Source: Spirochaetales bacterium
GTDB lineage: Bacteria; Spirochaetota; Spirochaetia; SZUA-6; DRHE01
Assembly: GCA_030604195.1 (NCBI GenBank)
Contig: JAUVWI010000001.1
Span: 62,001 to 126,000, forward strand
Length of the DNA: 64,000 bases
Direction of reading: 5' to 3'
Below, piece by piece: positions 1 to 8,950 of this stretch; positions within the stretch are counted from its first letter, which is position 1, and every line of letters begins with the position of its first letter. The notes under the pieces were generated by a model. The model was not told the origin of the DNA. It saw nothing but the letters and a program-made list of their open reading frames with translations, and searched no databases. The position numbers and the translations under genes were made by a program.

Positions 1-1
1 A

Positions 2-58
2 AAACAGCTGAAGAAAGCTTTACCTCTTTACGGAGCCAGGAGGGTCTTGGTGGATTAG
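2..58 (+). CDS. Possible C-terminal end of a gene entering from the left
   Basis: Reading frame 2 is open from the window edge to a TAG at 56-58 and gives about 18 residues ending in RRVLVD. It would be convergent with the lipoprotein gene on the minus strand, their stop codons overlapping by a few bases. The stretch is far too short to recognise a family, so it is reported only as a plausible gene end. Confidence 0.3.
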   Translation, partial: KQLKKALPLYGARRVLVD

Positions 59-1002
59 CGGACAAATTGAAGCTCCTTTTTCAGCCTTTCCGGAATATTC
101 AACGCCTCTCCCCAGATAAGCTCAGTTTCTGTTTGCAGCATATCCGAAAAATCATTGGTCAGAATAGTCTTTAGCGCCTGCCGATAATTATCCTCGATTG
201 AAAAGAGTACCCTCTCCGAATAGCTTCCGGCAGCCTGCCAATCCTCAACAATGGCCAGGCCGCTCTCATTCTCAAGATAATCGAGGAAGAATGAATTAAG
301 AATATAGCTTTTAAGCAGGTAGATAACAACCCCTTTATTCTTTAGATTATCAATATGCTCTTTGGCCTTTACCCGGTTATTTATACCAGGTATCTCTATA
401 ATCAACAACTGTGAATGATCAGCCAGCTTCAGGAACCCCTCTTTAAAAGCCCTGATTTCTTCTCTTCCCCCGGGAGTTAATTCCGCCGCTAAAACACCTA
501 CCCTGCCGGGCCCGGAAGTATTGTGCTTCTCAGAGAGAAGGGGATTTGCCAGCAGCCTGGCTGCCGTATAACCGGCCTGATAAAAGGCCGGCAGCCGATC
601 AAAAGAATGACCAATAAGATTTGCAGAAGCATTACCAGGGTTCTGCGGTTTCGGGGAACTACCGTGACTGTCAAGTTGAATAAAGTTAGTATCCGGGAAG
701 TCAGCGGCTAAAAGGGGTAGATCCATGGGGAAAAGCGAGGCAACCACTGCAATGGCCGGCTGATGGTTTTGAAGTGCTTCTCTCAATACTTTTTCAGCCT
801 GATCCGGGTTTTCAGCTATCACCAATTTAAGGGTGTATCCCTCTGCCTTTACCAATTTGGTCAGCTCTCCGGTAGACAGCCCCTTTTCCTGCAGGTACAG
901 CCAGTTATAGGGATCAGAAAAAAAGACAAACACTCCTGCCGGCCGGCAGGAAATCAATAGTAAAATAATGGGAACAAAGAGGATCTTTCTTTTCAGCATC
1001 AC
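55..1002 (-). CDS. BMP-family (PBP1-like) substrate-binding lipoprotein
   Basis: This is a 315-residue secreted lipoprotein: positively charged N-terminus, a hydrophobic stretch and a lipobox (LLIS-C, Cys at about residue 19). The body has the pattern of periplasmic binding proteins of the basic membrane protein (BMP) class, for example an F-Q-A-G-Y-T-A-A segment near residue 140 and a later G-R-V-G-V-L strand followed by F-K-E-G-F. BMP proteins bind nucleosides or related small molecules for ABC import, but no permease or ATPase gene is adjacent, so the ligand is unknown. Start is GTG at 1002 or ATG at 999; neither has a clear ribosome-binding site. The C-terminal lobe is divergent, so the family call is moderate. 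Confidence 0.6.
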   Translation of the reverse strand: MMLKRKILFVPIILLLISCRPAGVFVFFSDPYNWLYLQEKGLSTGELTKLVKAEGYTLKLVIAENPDQAEKVLREALQNHQPAIAVVASLFPMDLPLLAADFPDTNFIQLDSHGSSPKPQNPGNASANLIGHSFDRLPAFYQAGYTAARLLANPLLSEKHNTSGPGRVGVLAAELTPGGREEIRAFKEGFLKLADHSQLLIIEIPGINNRVKAKEHIDNLKNKGVVIYLLKSYILNSFFLDYLENESGLAIVEDWQAAGSYSERVLFSIEDNYRQALKTILTNDFSDMLQTETELIWGEALNIPERLKKELQFVR

Positions 1003-1080
1003 TTAACAGGCTACCACCGGCTCTCCGGATGGTCAAGAAGTACAGGCTCTGCTTTCAATTTGCTCCCTACTCTCGTCGGC

Positions 1081-1109
1081 TTGACAACAATCGGTAATAT
1101 CATCATAAT
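1081..1109 (+). promoter_or_regulatory. Sigma-70 type promoter of the aldolase gene
   Basis: TTGACA at 1081-1086 and CATAAT at 1104-1109 are separated by exactly 17 bases. Transcription would begin near 1116, leaving a leader of about 40 bases with an AAGGAG ribosome-binding site (around 1145) before the ATG at 1156. Confidence 0.65.
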
Positions 1110-1155
1110 ACTATAAATTAAGAGTATTTATAATACAGACAAATAAGGAGTTTAT

Positions 1156-2127
1156 ATGGTCAGATATAGTGAGCTCGGACTGGTCAACACCAGGGAAATG
1201 TTTAAAAAAGCCATGCATGAGGGGTATGCAATTCCCGCGTATAACTTCAATAACCTGGAACAGCTTCAGGCAATTATCACCGGCTGCATGGAAACACGCT
1301 CTCCGGTTATCCTCCAGTTGTCTAAAGGAGCGCGCAGCTATGCCAATGAAACCCTTCTCCGTTACATGGCTCAGGGCGCTATGGAAATAGTCAACTCTTC
1401 TGAACATCCCATACCGGTGGCTCTTCACCTGGACCATGGCGACAGCTATGAATTGTGCGTGTCATGTATTGAAAACGGCTTTTCTTCGGTGATGATAGAT
1501 GGTTCAGCCCTCTCCTATGAGGATAATATCCAGCTTACCGCAAAGGTGGTTGAATATGCGCATAAATACGATGTTACGGTAGAGGGAGAACTCGGAGTCC
1601 TTGCCGGAATAGAGGATGAAGTATCCCATAAAAGTTCAAGTTATACAGATCCTGCGGATGTAGAGGATTTTGTAAAGCGCACCGGCGTAGACAGCCTGGC
1701 CATTTCCATAGGCACCTCTCATGGGGCCTTTAAATTCAAGGTCAAACCGGGCGAAGAGGTTCCGCCCCTGCGTTTCGATATTCTGGAAGAGATTGAAAAA
1801 CGAATTCCCGGATTCCCTATTGTGCTCCACGGCGCCTCATCAGTGCTCCAGGAGTATGTCCAGACCATCAATAAATACGGCGGGGAAATGTCGGGAGCTG
1901 TGGGAGTGCCTGAAGATCAACTGCGAAAAGCCGCTAAATCTGCAGTATGCAAGATCAATATCGATTCCGACGGCAGGCTGGTGGTAACAGCAATTATCCG
2001 TAAGATCATGCATGAAAATCCGGCATTATTTGATCCGCGGAAATACCTGGGCCCTGCCCGTGAAGAACATACTAAAATGGTAATGCACAAAAACCGGGAG
2101 GTTTTAGGCAGCGCCGACAGAGCTTAG
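1156..2127 (+). CDS. fba: Class II fructose-bisphosphate aldolase
   Basis: A 323-residue cytoplasmic enzyme that reversibly splits fructose 1,6-bisphosphate into dihydroxyacetone phosphate and glyceraldehyde 3-phosphate in glycolysis and gluconeogenesis. The class II zinc-enzyme signatures are all visible: an N-terminal PAYNFNN segment, HLDHGDS near residue 94, the VEGELG strand, GTSHGAFKFK and VLHGASSV, which supply metal-ligand His and phosphate-binding residues. Length fits the family. A canonical promoter and ribosome-binding site precede it. A TetR gene follows after 60 bases on the same strand. Closely related tagatose-bisphosphate aldolases cannot be fully excluded, but the length and motifs fit a housekeeping aldolase. 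Confidence 0.92.
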   Translation: MVRYSELGLVNTREMFKKAMHEGYAIPAYNFNNLEQLQAIITGCMETRSPVILQLSKGARSYANETLLRYMAQGAMEIVNSSEHPIPVALHLDHGDSYELCVSCIENGFSSVMIDGSALSYEDNIQLTAKVVEYAHKYDVTVEGELGVLAGIEDEVSHKSSSYTDPADVEDFVKRTGVDSLAISIGTSHGAFKFKVKPGEEVPPLRFDILEEIEKRIPGFPIVLHGASSVLQEYVQTINKYGGEMSGAVGVPEDQLRKAAKSAVCKINIDSDGRLVVTAIIRKIMHENPALFDPRKYLGPAREEHTKMVMHKNREVLGSADRA

Positions 2128-2186
2128 AACCATGCAGACCAGTATAATAGCCAGCTCTCAGAAATTTTGGTAAAAAAGAGTAAATT

Positions 2187-2777
2187 GTGGAAGAAAAAAA
2201 AGAGAGAACAATTGAAAAGGCTCGTGATTATTTTCATAAGTACTGGTACCGCAAGACATCACTATCTGACCTGATCGATGAAATAGGTATTTCCAAACCC
2301 ACCTTCTATAATTACTTTAAAAACAAGGAAGAGCTCTTCAAGATGGTTATGGTTAATACCTACAATGAGTTCCAGTACGAGTTTAGCCAGAGAGCCAGGA
2401 AGTCAACCAGTGCTATGGAGAAGCTTGATATCTTTGTTCGTACCTATAGCTGGTTCCTGGACACCTATCCGCTCTTTCGGGACCTCTACAAACCGGGAAA
2501 TGATCTTCTTCCCCGCTGGCTGAAATCCAGGATTTCCAAAGATCTTTTTGCTGAAGCCTTGGCCATAATACGATCTATAATCGAGCAAGGACTGGAAGAA
2601 GGCATTTTTCACCAGAACCTTGATATAACTGCTTCTTCTTTAATAATTTACCAGGCGATAACTCTTCTGCTCAGCAATGATCACAATGATTTCCGTAAAA
2701 ATAATGGACCGGAATACATAATTGATATTGATACCCTGATTAAAATACTTGGCGAGGGTCTGATAGTTAAAGAATAA
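2187..2777 (+). CDS. TetR/AcrR-family transcriptional regulator
   Basis: 196 residues, starting at GTG 2187. The N-terminal 45 residues form the TetR helix-turn-helix (KTSLSDLIDEIGISKPTFYNYFKNKEELF), the best conserved part of this family; the rest is a helical ligand-binding domain with no recognisable effector. It ends 2 bases before the stop of the convergent membrane-protein gene at 2780. It follows the aldolase gene by 60 bases and may be co-transcribed with it; there is no obvious divergent transporter target, so the regulon is unknown. Confidence 0.85.
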   Translation: MEEKKERTIEKARDYFHKYWYRKTSLSDLIDEIGISKPTFYNYFKNKEELFKMVMVNTYNEFQYEFSQRARKSTSAMEKLDIFVRTYSWFLDTYPLFRDLYKPGNDLLPRWLKSRISKDLFAEALAIIRSIIEQGLEEGIFHQNLDITASSLIIYQAITLLLSNDHNDFRKNNGPEYIIDIDTLIKILGEGLIVKE

Positions 2778-2779
2778 AG

Positions 2780-3415
2780 CTACAGTAAATATAGTTTTCT
2801 TCCGGCAAAGAGAAAGGCTATTGCTCCCAGAAAACATACAATCGTAAGTATAACTGCATAGATAAGATAAAAGGTCATATAGAAATAGGTGACCAGTGCG
2901 CCAACCACCGGTATGCAAAATAAGAGCAGCAGAAAGAGCAAACGCCTTAATCCGTACCCCTCCTGATAGTGTCCAAACAACACCGCTGCAAAGAGCAGAG
3001 AAAAAATGCGCATGGCCGGCAGCAGAAAGAGCGACAGCAGATTAAGATCGGTTGAAAGTTTAAACAAGTCATACAAGCTGAGTGAGCTATAGTAGCCGGC
3101 AAGGAAAAAAGTAACCGGTATGAATTCATGGTGACGTCGCATAAGCAAAAAGCAGCCGGCCACTCCCAGAACAAACTCCAGCAGATGGTACTCAAAAAGA
3201 TAAAACAGGTAGAGACGCCATGAGCGGTAAGAAATCGGCAGCAATCCTTTTAAAAAGAGAATGACTATCAGAGCAGGTATAAAAAAAAGTATCCCGCGAA
3301 AAAAAGATAGACCGGGCGCGGGGCTGGCGGAAAAAAAGAGCGCCTCACCAGGTTTAAGTAGAGAAAAGAGAAAAAGGGTACTCAGTGGTATGGCAAATAT
3401 CATGAATAGGAACAT
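2780..3415 (-). CDS. Polytopic membrane protein of unknown function
   Basis: 211 residues, nearly all hydrophobic, with roughly six membrane-spanning segments and short charged loops (for example RRHHE near residue 93). No family was recognised. It lies 4 bases downstream of the uracil phosphoribosyltransferase-like gene on the same strand and is probably co-transcribed with it, so a role as a uracil or nucleobase permease could be imagined, but it is much shorter than known permeases and the sequence does not support that. Confidence 0.7.
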   Translation of the reverse strand: MFLFMIFAIPLSTLFLFSLLKPGEALFFSASPAPGLSFFRGILFFIPALIVILFLKGLLPISYRSWRLYLFYLFEYHLLEFVLGVAGCFLLMRRHHEFIPVTFFLAGYYSSLSLYDLFKLSTDLNLLSLFLLPAMRIFSLLFAAVLFGHYQEGYGLRRLLFLLLLFCIPVVGALVTYFYMTFYLIYAVILTIVCFLGAIAFLFAGRKLYLL

Positions 3416-3419
3416 AAAC

Positions 3420-4484
3420 CTATCTACCCAGAACAGTATCTTCTATTTCTCTAACCTGGGCACGATAGAGAGAGGCGATACCGGCGCCATAATCGGCGAT
3501 CAACTGGATCATATTCCGGGGGTATTCTTTGCGGTCCATACCATTAATCCTGTCTCCCGCGTCTCCCAGACCGGGTAGAATATATGCCTTTGAGTTTAAT
3601 GAGGGATCCATCCAGAGGGTGAATACCTCGACATTCTCCAGTGCTCTGATAATTCTCAAAGAGCCCTTAAGAACGGAGATAACATTAAAAAACTTTATTG
3701 AGCGGGGTTTAATGCCCTGCTCCTTCAGATACTTTACAATTGTAACCAGGCTGCCCCCGGTAGCATTCATGGGATCAGCAAAAACCAGGTCCTTTCCCTG
3801 GAGCAGAGCGAGATCAAAATAGGATTTATCCAGATCAAGAGTATAGGCCATATTATGCTCGCTCTTGGTGTCATCCCGCGAAATCCGGAAAAGCGCAAAG
3901 GGAGTAACATAATTATTGGAAGAGTATTCCTGAATTTCCTTGGAAACGATCATCGAGGGCAGAAGAGCAGCCCGCAGCATAACACACATAACACTGTTAT
4001 TCACCCTTTCATCAATATCCGGTATTTTATGCACCGCGTAATTCTGAACAGGGATATCTACAGGTGTTTTTACAAATATATGATTTTTATTCTTGTGATT
4101 CGCCCCTCCGAAAGCCAGATTAAAAAGCAGTTCATAGGCCCGTTGAGTATAATATACGAATTCCGGATTTTCAGTGCCTGTATTGCGTAGTTTAGCGATT
4201 AACCGGGAGGCTTCACCATGGCTTATCTGCGGGGTTTCAAAAGAATATACATGTATCTGCGGCTCTTTTTGGGCGATCTCCTGCATCATTTCACCCATTT
4301 CAGAATACAGGGCAATCAATCTGTCTTTCGCCGCCTTTATGCTGTCTGCGTCTTCTGCCTTGGAAAGGATCGAGCAGACACTTAACGCTTCTTCATATTT
4401 GCCATCCATGGCCTTAATAACTTCTTTATCTGCAGGGCTCAGATAACCATCCAGATCCCGGGCCTGTAAAACAATTTTTCTCAT
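3420..4484 (-). CDS. upp: Uracil phosphoribosyltransferase with long N-terminal extension
   Basis: 354 residues. The C-terminal two thirds is a UPRTase: DPMNATGGS (PRPP loop, about residue 241) and, near residue 305, ILPGLGDAGDRINGMD, the uracil-binding signature. The enzyme makes UMP from uracil and PRPP in pyrimidine salvage. Usual bacterial Upp is about 210 residues; here about 130 extra residues, predicted mainly helical and charged, precede the catalytic domain. No domain was recognised in that extension. The next gene downstream (membrane protein) is 4 bases away. The ATG at 4484 is preceded by a weak GGTAAAG ribosome-binding site. Confidence 0.82.
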   Translation of the reverse strand: MRKIVLQARDLDGYLSPADKEVIKAMDGKYEEALSVCSILSKAEDADSIKAAKDRLIALYSEMGEMMQEIAQKEPQIHVYSFETPQISHGEASRLIAKLRNTGTENPEFVYYTQRAYELLFNLAFGGANHKNKNHIFVKTPVDIPVQNYAVHKIPDIDERVNNSVMCVMLRAALLPSMIVSKEIQEYSSNNYVTPFALFRISRDDTKSEHNMAYTLDLDKSYFDLALLQGKDLVFADPMNATGGSLVTIVKYLKEQGIKPRSIKFFNVISVLKGSLRIIRALENVEVFTLWMDPSLNSKAYILPGLGDAGDRINGMDRKEYPRNMIQLIADYGAGIASLYRAQVREIEDTVLGR

Positions 4485-4547
4485 ACTTTACCTTAACCTG
4501 AAAAGGATTACAGGTCAATCCGGCCGCCTGTTCCTTTTTTTGCTGCT

Positions 4548-5663
4548 CTATTTCAGTTCGATCTTTCCGGAACCGGAACCATCTGAGTACTCAAACTCCA
4601 TGTAGAGTTCATCATCTTCATAAGAAGGCAGATCATACTTATATTTTAGGAAGAAAGGTCCGCATATCTCTTTTCCTATAACCTTTTCAAGTTCCGTTTT
4701 CATATCCTTCCCGAAGAAAGTATTGAAAACAAGGTACTCTGTTTCAGTGCGTGAAAGATTTGGATTCCATGTCTCGCTCAGAATGATGAGCCACTGGTTA
4801 TCTTTTGAAATTTCGCTAATAGATAAACCGGTATCTTCATTATCAGCCTTGCATAGAGTTACAGGGCCATGCTTTCCTGTGACCATGATTATTTGATCAT
4901 AATCCTTACTCTCATAGACTTTTTTTATTTCTGTATTTTTATAATCATGCGAATTGCCTATATAGCGGTCATTGAAAAATATTTCAGATATGCAGGTATC
5001 CTCCCATTTACTCCCCTTGTAAACAGCCAATATTTCAATTTTCAAAATCCATTTTACCTGGGGCGGCTCAGGCGGAGCAGGCATATCTTTCCTGTAACCT
5101 GCGTTTTTAAAATCTTCCAGGCACCTTTTCTTGAAAGCAGTCAATTTTTTCATATCCCTGAAAGGGAAGTCGAAATGTTGTAAAGCAATCGAATCCTTCA
5201 GGGTAATAATGTACTCATCTTCATATTTTACGGCCTTATAGTGTGAAGAATATTGACCCTCGAAGGCATCTTCAACACCCAGAAAATAGCTTAAGCCTAT
5301 TTCCCTGGGGCGATTATTCTTATGAAAAAGAGAGAGGTTTTGGCCGTAGCCGGAATACAAATTGATTGTCCTGGTCTCTTCAGGCGTAGCAATAAAAATA
5401 TATTCACCTATACCATCGCCCTTTACACCCTCAACCCAGGCTGTTTTAATTTCTTTGTCAATAATGTGACCAATATCATATTTACCGAATTCCCCTGGAA
5501 AGGCCATGTCGAGCTCTGAAGACCTGTTGAAGAGTCTTCCCCAGTAGCCGAGCAGGTCAATCTCTACCCACTCTTCCAAAGCAGCTCCTGTCGGTTCCGG
5601 CCAGGCAAAGCATCCGGGAATTAGTAATAAGGAAATAAATAATATTAGAGTTTTGTTTCTCAT
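4548..5663 (-). CDS. Lipoprotein with NADase-type glycan-binding (discoidin-like) domain
   Basis: 371 residues with a signal peptide and lipobox (LLIPGC, Cys about residue 18). Residues about 65-125 match the discoidin-like domain often found next to bacterial NADases: an IDKEIKTAWVEGVKGDGIGEYI core followed by NLYSGYG and RPREI. The C-terminal region (about 210-371) is a second, unrecognised beta-rich domain. Probably an envelope-anchored surface or periplasmic protein that binds a glycan; ligand not known. It stands alone between upp and apt, with short gaps on both sides. Confidence 0.7.
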   Translation of the reverse strand: MRNKTLILFISLLLIPGCFAWPEPTGAALEEWVEIDLLGYWGRLFNRSSELDMAFPGEFGKYDIGHIIDKEIKTAWVEGVKGDGIGEYIFIATPEETRTINLYSGYGQNLSLFHKNNRPREIGLSYFLGVEDAFEGQYSSHYKAVKYEDEYIITLKDSIALQHFDFPFRDMKKLTAFKKRCLEDFKNAGYRKDMPAPPEPPQVKWILKIEILAVYKGSKWEDTCISEIFFNDRYIGNSHDYKNTEIKKVYESKDYDQIIMVTGKHGPVTLCKADNEDTGLSISEISKDNQWLIILSETWNPNLSRTETEYLVFNTFFGKDMKTELEKVIGKEICGPFFLKYKYDLPSYEDDELYMEFEYSDGSGSGKIELK

Positions 5664-5715
5664 GCTGCCTCCCTGATGGTATCGGTATTTAAAACTATAT
5701 CACAGAAAAGACGAG

Positions 5716-6243
5716 TCACTCCTTCTGGTAATTGATCAGAGTTGTTATCGAATAACCGGAGAGGATTTCCTGATAATTGAGAAAGGGAAGACCCACCACT
5801 GCCAGAATACCCGCTACTTCGGCTCCCCTCATCTCCAGCAGGGAACAGGCAGCCTTCAAGGTTCCGCCGGTGGCAATAAGATCGTCAACCAGCAGTATCT
5901 TCTGCCCCGTAGAAATATCATCTCTATGCATTTCCAGCACATCTTCACCATATTCCAGATTGAAGCTGATCTGCAGGGTCTCTCCGGGCAGTTTTCCCTT
6001 TTTGCGCATTAGAATGAGCGGCAGCTCCATTGCCAGGGCCAGAGGAGAGGCAAAGATAAAACCCCTGGACTCTACGGCAGCTATGCCTTGAATATCTCTG
6101 CCCTGAAATAACTCCAGCATCCTGTCCAGGCAGAAACGGAAGGCCTCGGGTTGTATAAGTATGCCGGTTATATCATAAAATAAGATCCCTGGTTTTGGAA
6201 AATCAGGTATCTTGCGAATGGCTTTATCAAGATCATATTCCAT
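5716..6243 (-). CDS. apt: Adenine phosphoribosyltransferase
   Basis: 175 residues, the normal Apt length. It converts adenine and PRPP to AMP in purine salvage. Visible motifs: IPDFPKPGILFYDIT at the N-terminus, VESRGFIF, the RKKGKLPG loop, and the PRPP-binding LLVDDLIATGGT near residue 118. The start codon overlaps the end of the upstream gene (6233-6679) by 11 bases, indicating translational coupling. Confidence 0.95.
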   Translation of the reverse strand: MEYDLDKAIRKIPDFPKPGILFYDITGILIQPEAFRFCLDRMLELFQGRDIQGIAAVESRGFIFASPLALAMELPLILMRKKGKLPGETLQISFNLEYGEDVLEMHRDDISTGQKILLVDDLIATGGTLKAACSLLEMRGAEVAGILAVVGLPFLNYQEILSGYSITTLINYQKE

Positions 6244-6679
6244 ATTTTACAGTCATTTCCTTAAATTTACCGGACAGCTCTTCAATCCAGTTTTTGATCT
6301 CCGCTTTACGCTCTTTCGCGTCCCTGGCTGACAGAAAAAGCTCCGGGCCCATTACTGCTTCCGAATCATTAAGCACCTCTTTAAAAGCCTTCAGAGTATC
6401 GGAAGTGCTGACCGTGCAGAAACCGGCCAGCCGGCCGGCCAGATTTACACCATTCAGCGCCCGCAGAATATCGGAAAAATCGGAATGAATCGGGGAACTT
6501 CCGGAAGAATTAGCTGCCAGAATCAAGATTTCGGCAGCTGCAATGTCCGGAATTCCAGCCTGGGAAGCGCTCTTAATGATTACCTTGAAACTTTTGGAAT
6601 TAAAGGAATTTTTTATTATTTCAGCCAGCCCCTTAAGTTCGCTCTCCTGCGGAGCATAGATTATTGCAACATTAAACAT
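6233..6679 (-). CDS. Flavodoxin-like fold protein, unknown function
   Basis: 148 residues. The N-terminus NVAIIYAPQESELKGLAEIIKNSF looks like the first strand and helix of a flavodoxin fold, but the usual T/S-x-T-G-x-T phosphate loop for FMN is absent (APQESELK instead). A later strand EILILAANSSGSSP and GRLAGFCTV continue the Rossmann-like pattern. Function is unknown; it may have lost flavin binding. The gene overlaps apt by 11 bases and is likely in the same transcript. Confidence 0.55.
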   Translation of the reverse strand: MFNVAIIYAPQESELKGLAEIIKNSFNSKSFKVIIKSASQAGIPDIAAAEILILAANSSGSSPIHSDFSDILRALNGVNLAGRLAGFCTVSTSDTLKAFKEVLNDSEAVMGPELFLSARDAKERKAEIKNWIEELSGKFKEMTVKYGI

Positions 6680-6755
6680 GAATTCCTCCCAGCCAATAAT
6701 TGCCGCCCCGCAAATATCCGGGACAAAACTACTAAGATAACAGCAGGATACCAGG

Positions 6756-8078
6756 CTATAGCTGTATCCTCCAGCCTAATCTGAACTCTCCTAACTTTAC
6801 CAGGAGGTCCCTGATAAAAGTTACATCACCGAAAATATCGCTTAATATAATGATATTACGGTAGGGATCATCGCCGTTGATACCGCTTACCGGCATGTCC
6901 CACTGCCTTAAGGATATCTTAATCCTGTTTTCCAGGAAAAAGCGTATCTTCCTGCTGCGTGAGAACTCAAAAAGGGTTCCCAGATTGAGACCATAGGGGA
7001 AAAAGGGGTGCAGCTCAGCCGTTCCATTCGGCGGGAAATAAAAGCGTGCAAAAGCGCCAACAGATAATGCTAAACGAAAAAAGGAGTCCGCAGGGAATAG
7101 ATAGCAGCCAATATCCAGAGACAGCATTATATTCCGGGAGTCCCAGTCCCACTCATCAACATCAAAGGGCGGCAGAATCCTGAAAAAAGAGGCTTCGCCC
7201 CTGAACTCGGTAAAAAGAAAACCGCGCACCGGAAAATAATATAATCCCAACCCGCTAAAATTATCGAAATTCATAAGCAGCTCCGCGCCGAAACGGGCGG
7301 CGGGATTCTGCTTAACAGCCACGGTAAGAGGTTCTTTATCTACAAAAAAACCCAGCTCCTCCGGATAGTGTTTTTTCCTGGTTACTCTTACCTGGTAGGT
7401 TGCGCCCCCGGGCACCTCAAGGGACACCCTGCCCTCTTCGGGAATAATGAGCTGCTCTTTGGTAAGACCGCTGATCCTGGTGCCGGGGAGAGCCTCAATA
7501 GTCAGGGGCACCCCTACGATCTTCTCAACCACCTGCACCTCGCTCACTTTCCTGATAATCTCTTCCACAACAATTCTCTGAGCCCGGGGCGGCAGGGATT
7601 CCTCGACAGCTCCAACCAGCTCCTGCCATAGAGCACTCTCAAGCTCCTGAAGCCTATTTGAACCATTGAAGCTCTTTTCCCATAGCAGGTTTTCACCGGA
7701 AATATCAAATAAACTTGCTGTAATATCGAGTTGATTATCCTGTGGCTGAACCTTTACCAGCAGCCAGCAGTCAGCTTTGTATTCGGAAGCTATGGCTCCC
7801 CTTTCCTCCACAGATTGGGGCAGAGGCTCGCTTTGCTCGCTTTGCTCGCTTTGCGCGCTTTGCGCGCTTCCTACGCCCTCTACTATTATCACCCCTGTTT
7901 TTGCGGCCAGATTGGCGACCAGGCTCTCTTCAAGCATGATCTGCTCCCTCTGGTTCAGCTCTTCACCGCTCTCAAAGAAGATAAATAAGCGTCTGGGAAT
8001 GAGAATTTCACCATCGGCAAAGAGGCTGATTGAAAAAACTAGAAATAATGTAGCGAATAGCGCTGCTTTCTTATTCAT
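6756..8078 (-). CDS. Envelope protein with TolB-N-like domain and C-terminal barrel-like region
   Basis: About 440 residues with a cleavable signal peptide (ends SLFADG). The N-terminal half resembles the TolB-N/CsgG-like domain that scores lipoprotein-type processing machines in spirochaetes; residues about 200-260 form a PEGA-like beta unit (IEALPGTRISGL, LEVPGGATYQVRVTRK); the last 170 residues alternate aromatic strands like an outer-membrane barrel. It is a paralogue in architecture of the gene at 8944-10242. A GTG at 8087 is possible, but the ATG at 8078 lies 4 bases after the upstream stop and behind a GGTGG site. An in-frame 9-bp DNA repeat encodes its Ser-Ala/Glu-Gln tract (see repeat entry). 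Confidence 0.6.
   Translation of the reverse strand: MNKKAALFATLFLVFSISLFADGEILIPRRLFIFFESGEELNQREQIMLEESLVANLAAKTGVIIVEGVGSAQSAQSEQSEQSEPLPQSVEERGAIASEYKADCWLLVKVQPQDNQLDITASLFDISGENLLWEKSFNGSNRLQELESALWQELVGAVEESLPPRAQRIVVEEIIRKVSEVQVVEKIVGVPLTIEALPGTRISGLTKEQLIIPEEGRVSLEVPGGATYQVRVTRKKHYPEELGFFVDKEPLTVAVKQNPAARFGAELLMNFDNFSGLGLYYFPVRGFLFTEFRGEASFFRILPPFDVDEWDWDSRNIMLSLDIGCYLFPADSFFRLALSVGAFARFYFPPNGTAELHPFFPYGLNLGTLFEFSRSRKIRFFLENRIKISLRQWDMPVSGINGDDPYRNIIILSDIFGDVTFIRDLLVKLGEFRLGWRIQL
7828..7868 (-). repeat. 9-bp tandem repeat coding for a Q-S-E/Q-S-A tract
   Basis: On the minus strand five near-identical units of the type AGCGAGCAA or AGCGCGCAA follow one another, giving the peptide SAQSAQSEQSEQSE between two folded parts of the host protein. 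Because the unit is 9 bases, gain or loss of units keeps the frame. A diverged array of the same DNA unit is present at about 12960-13020 in another gene, read in another frame. Confidence 0.85.
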
Positions 8079-8080
8079 CT

Positions 8081-8950
8081 CTACCACCAGGTATTGCAGC
8101 GATATAGGGTTTTATTACCGCCGTTAAAATAATAGAAGGTATTGCCGTCAATATCATAGGCGCTGGCAAATGGTTCCACCCTGCCGCCATATATGGCTTT
8201 TTTCTCTTCGCCTGAAAGCAGATCAAAGAGCTGGGATTTGCTCTGAGTGGTTACTACATAGCCGTCACGGGTGTAGTGGAACTCGGGGTCATGATCTACT
8301 CCTTCCAGAGTGATCGGCGACAGTAGTATCATTGTGTTGGCTAGATCTGTGCTGCTTATTACCTGCGCTTCATCATTATCACCATCCCAATTCCGGAAAA
8401 ATAGATAGCCCATGGCAGAGAGATCGTCATAAGCGATGGCTTCCAGGTTCATTCCCGGGGTGATCGGTACGGTATTTGCTCCGACATCACCACTTCTATC
8501 CAATGTACCAAGGGAAGGGTCGGTATTAAATACAACAACACCTAGCGGATCATAATAACCAACCCCCCAGGAATTATAACCGCTTGGCGGCGGATTAGCT
8601 GTAAAATCAGGCGGATCATCAATATACCATTCGTCACCAATAAAATATTGGCCAACGGTCGGGCTATATACCCCCAGCCTGCCGTAATTACCGGTATACT
8701 CCTTCAGCACATTCAGGTTACTGTCCAGAATTATCAGCCTCTGCTCCTCTATGGTTAGAAAAAGGTAGTTGTTGAGCAGGTGAAGCCTGTAGACCTCGTG
8801 CCAGTCGGAATCTACACTTCCAACCCTATCGCTTAAGTCCACCATATCTTCCACAAAGGGCAGGTATGCAGGAAAGGGAGAGCCGAAAATAAAGGCACAG
8901 CCTGTCAGCGCCAGGCTGAAAGTAAGTAAAATTAATATTTTCTTTACCAT
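8081..8950 (-). CDS. Lipoprotein, possibly beta-propeller
   Basis: 289 residues with a lipobox (SLALTGC, Cys about residue 18). The mature part contains repeated strand patterns such as YRLHLLNNYLFLTIEEQRLIILDSNLNVL that are reminiscent of beta-propeller blades, and a DWDGDNDE acidic loop near residue 190. No family was recognised. It overlaps the upstream gene by 7 bases and lies 2 bases before the ATG of the downstream gene, so the three form one operon and probably one envelope complex. Confidence 0.6.
   Translation of the reverse strand: MVKKILILLTFSLALTGCAFIFGSPFPAYLPFVEDMVDLSDRVGSVDSDWHEVYRLHLLNNYLFLTIEEQRLIILDSNLNVLKEYTGNYGRLGVYSPTVGQYFIGDEWYIDDPPDFTANPPPSGYNSWGVGYYDPLGVVVFNTDPSLGTLDRSGDVGANTVPITPGMNLEAIAYDDLSAMGYLFFRNWDGDNDEAQVISSTDLANTMILLSPITLEGVDHDPEFHYTRDGYVVTTQSKSQLFDLLSGEEKKAIYGGRVEPFASAYDIDGNTFYYFNGGNKTLYRCNTWW

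Noticed and set aside
1111..1437. Minus-strand 108-codon frame over the aldolase start
   Set aside because: Antisense to the aldolase; no motif and no start signal.
7731..7988. Plus-strand frames with Arg-Phe-Ala repeats over the 9-bp array
   Set aside because: They are mirror readings of the repeat in the minus-strand gene and match no protein family.
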